Shown here: positions 63,532 through 64,000 of the stretch, in pieces
How positions within the stretch are numbered: position 1 is the stretch's first letter
Layout: every line of letters begins with the position of its first letter
Source: Chromobacterium vaccinii
GTDB lineage: Bacteria > Pseudomonadota > Gammaproteobacteria > Burkholderiales > Chromobacteriaceae
Length of the DNA stretch: 64,000 nucleotides
NCBI RefSeq assembly: GCF_000971335.1
Contig: NZ_JZJL01000005.1
Span: 62,001 to 126,000, forward strand
Direction: 5' to 3'
Position numbers and translations under genes: made by a program
Notes under the pieces: model-generated
The model's input: only the letters and a program-made list of their open reading frames with translations
Database searches by the model: none
Told to the model about the DNA's origin: nothing

Positions 63532-64000
63532 ATGATGAATCGTGATGACGCGCTGTTGAAGAAAACCATCATTCTGGTGACCTGCACCTTCTTCCTGTGG
63601 GGCATGTCCTACGGCTTGCTGGATGTGCTGAACAAGCATTTCCAGCAGGCGATGCGGTTGTCCAAGGCGGATTCCGGCTGGCTGCAGACCGCTTATTTCC
63701 TGGCCTATTTCGTGATCGCCATCCCGGCGGCCTTGTTCAACGAGCGCTTCGGCTACAAGCGCGGGCTGATCGCCGGCTTGTGCTTCTTCGCCGTCGGCGC
63801 GCTGTTGTTCATCCCGTCGCTGCTGAACGCCAGCTTCCTGGCCTTCGTGCTGTCGCTGTTCGTGCTGGCTTGCGGGTCGGGCTTCCTGGAAACCACCGCC
63901 AACCCCTATATTTCTCTGCTGGGGGACGAGAACCGTTCCGAGCGGCGGCTGAACATGGCCCAGGCTTTTTGCGGACTGGGCACCGTGGTGGGGCCGTTGA
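63532..64000 (+). CDS. FucP-type MFS sugar permease (partial)
   Basis: First 156 codons only; the gene runs off the window end. MMNRDDALLKKTIILVTCTFFLWGMSYGLLDVLNKHFQQ and SGFLETTANPYISLLG are the markers of the fucose/glucose:H+ symporter (FGHS) family, which imports L-fucose, glucose, galactose or related sugars. Starts 16 bases after the aldolase-like gene, so the three genes form one operon. Confidence 0.9.
   Translation, partial: MMNRDDALLKKTIILVTCTFFLWGMSYGLLDVLNKHFQQAMRLSKADSGWLQTAYFLAYFVIAIPAALFNERFGYKRGLIAGLCFFAVGALLFIPSLLNASFLAFVLSLFVLACGSGFLETTANPYISLLGDENRSERRLNMAQAFCGLGTVVGPL

Overview
The window is high-GC, gene-dense DNA from a betaproteobacterium, most likely a Chromobacterium. 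The bamA-skp-lpxD-fabZ-lpxA-lpxB-rnhB order, the enterobactin-like siderophore locus built around a condensation-adenylation-carrier-epimerase NRPS, and a GNIP-type MACPF protein all fit that genus. Species cannot be fixed from the sequence alone. No rRNA, tRNA, CRISPR array, insertion sequence or integrase was seen.

Layout: 1-5205 is the outer-membrane and lipid A block (bamA tail, skp, lpxD, fabZ, lpxA, lpxB, rnhB, a uracil/hypoxanthine DNA glycosylase). 5232-9877 holds a small unknown gene, then a leftward signalling operon (REC-EAL protein, exported molybdopterin-fold protein, hybrid histidine kinase) and a SnoaL-like protein. 10245-13551 carries a FAD dehydrogenase and a Tat-exported PhoD-type phosphatase. 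13824-20463 is an unusual three-gene cluster: a GMC oxidoreductase fused to an alpha/beta hydrolase with a Cys at the nucleophile position, a membrane-anchored di-heme cytochrome c, and a metallophosphoesterase. 20477-23175 contains small accessory genes, including a 43-residue peptide gene with its own terminator followed by an M29-aminopeptidase-like protein, which together could be a RiPP locus.

23447-33766 has an amino acid:sodium symporter and a complete assimilatory nitrate module: nasT, nasS, a sigma-54 promoter with a two-hairpin ANTAR leader and terminator, an MFS nitrate transporter, nirB, nirD and nitrate reductase. The leader shows the antitermination switch in full: two hairpins with the same hexaloop AACGGC, the second overlapping the 5' arm of a 15-bp terminator stem. 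33957-35567 is a MACPF protein with a Vps62/beta-tripod-like C-terminus, like insecticidal GNIP1Aa.

35650-53586 is a catecholate siderophore locus: TonB receptor, Fes-type esterase, MbtH protein, a 2828-residue NRPS (C-A-T-E-C-A-T-TE), FepC/FepG/FepD-type ABC importer, EntS-type exporter and FepB-type binding protein, with Fur-box-like sites at its divergent promoters. It matches what I recall as the viobactin (vba/vbu) system of C. violaceum. Genes for dihydroxybenzoate synthesis and activation are absent and must act in trans. 53887-59519 is an RND efflux pump (adaptor, pump, outer membrane factor). 59541-61651 has a VOC protein, a nitroreductase and a lipoprotein. 61978-64000 is a LuxR-type regulator translationally coupled to a transaldolase/fructose-6-phosphate-aldolase-like enzyme, followed by a FucP-type sugar permease that runs off the end.
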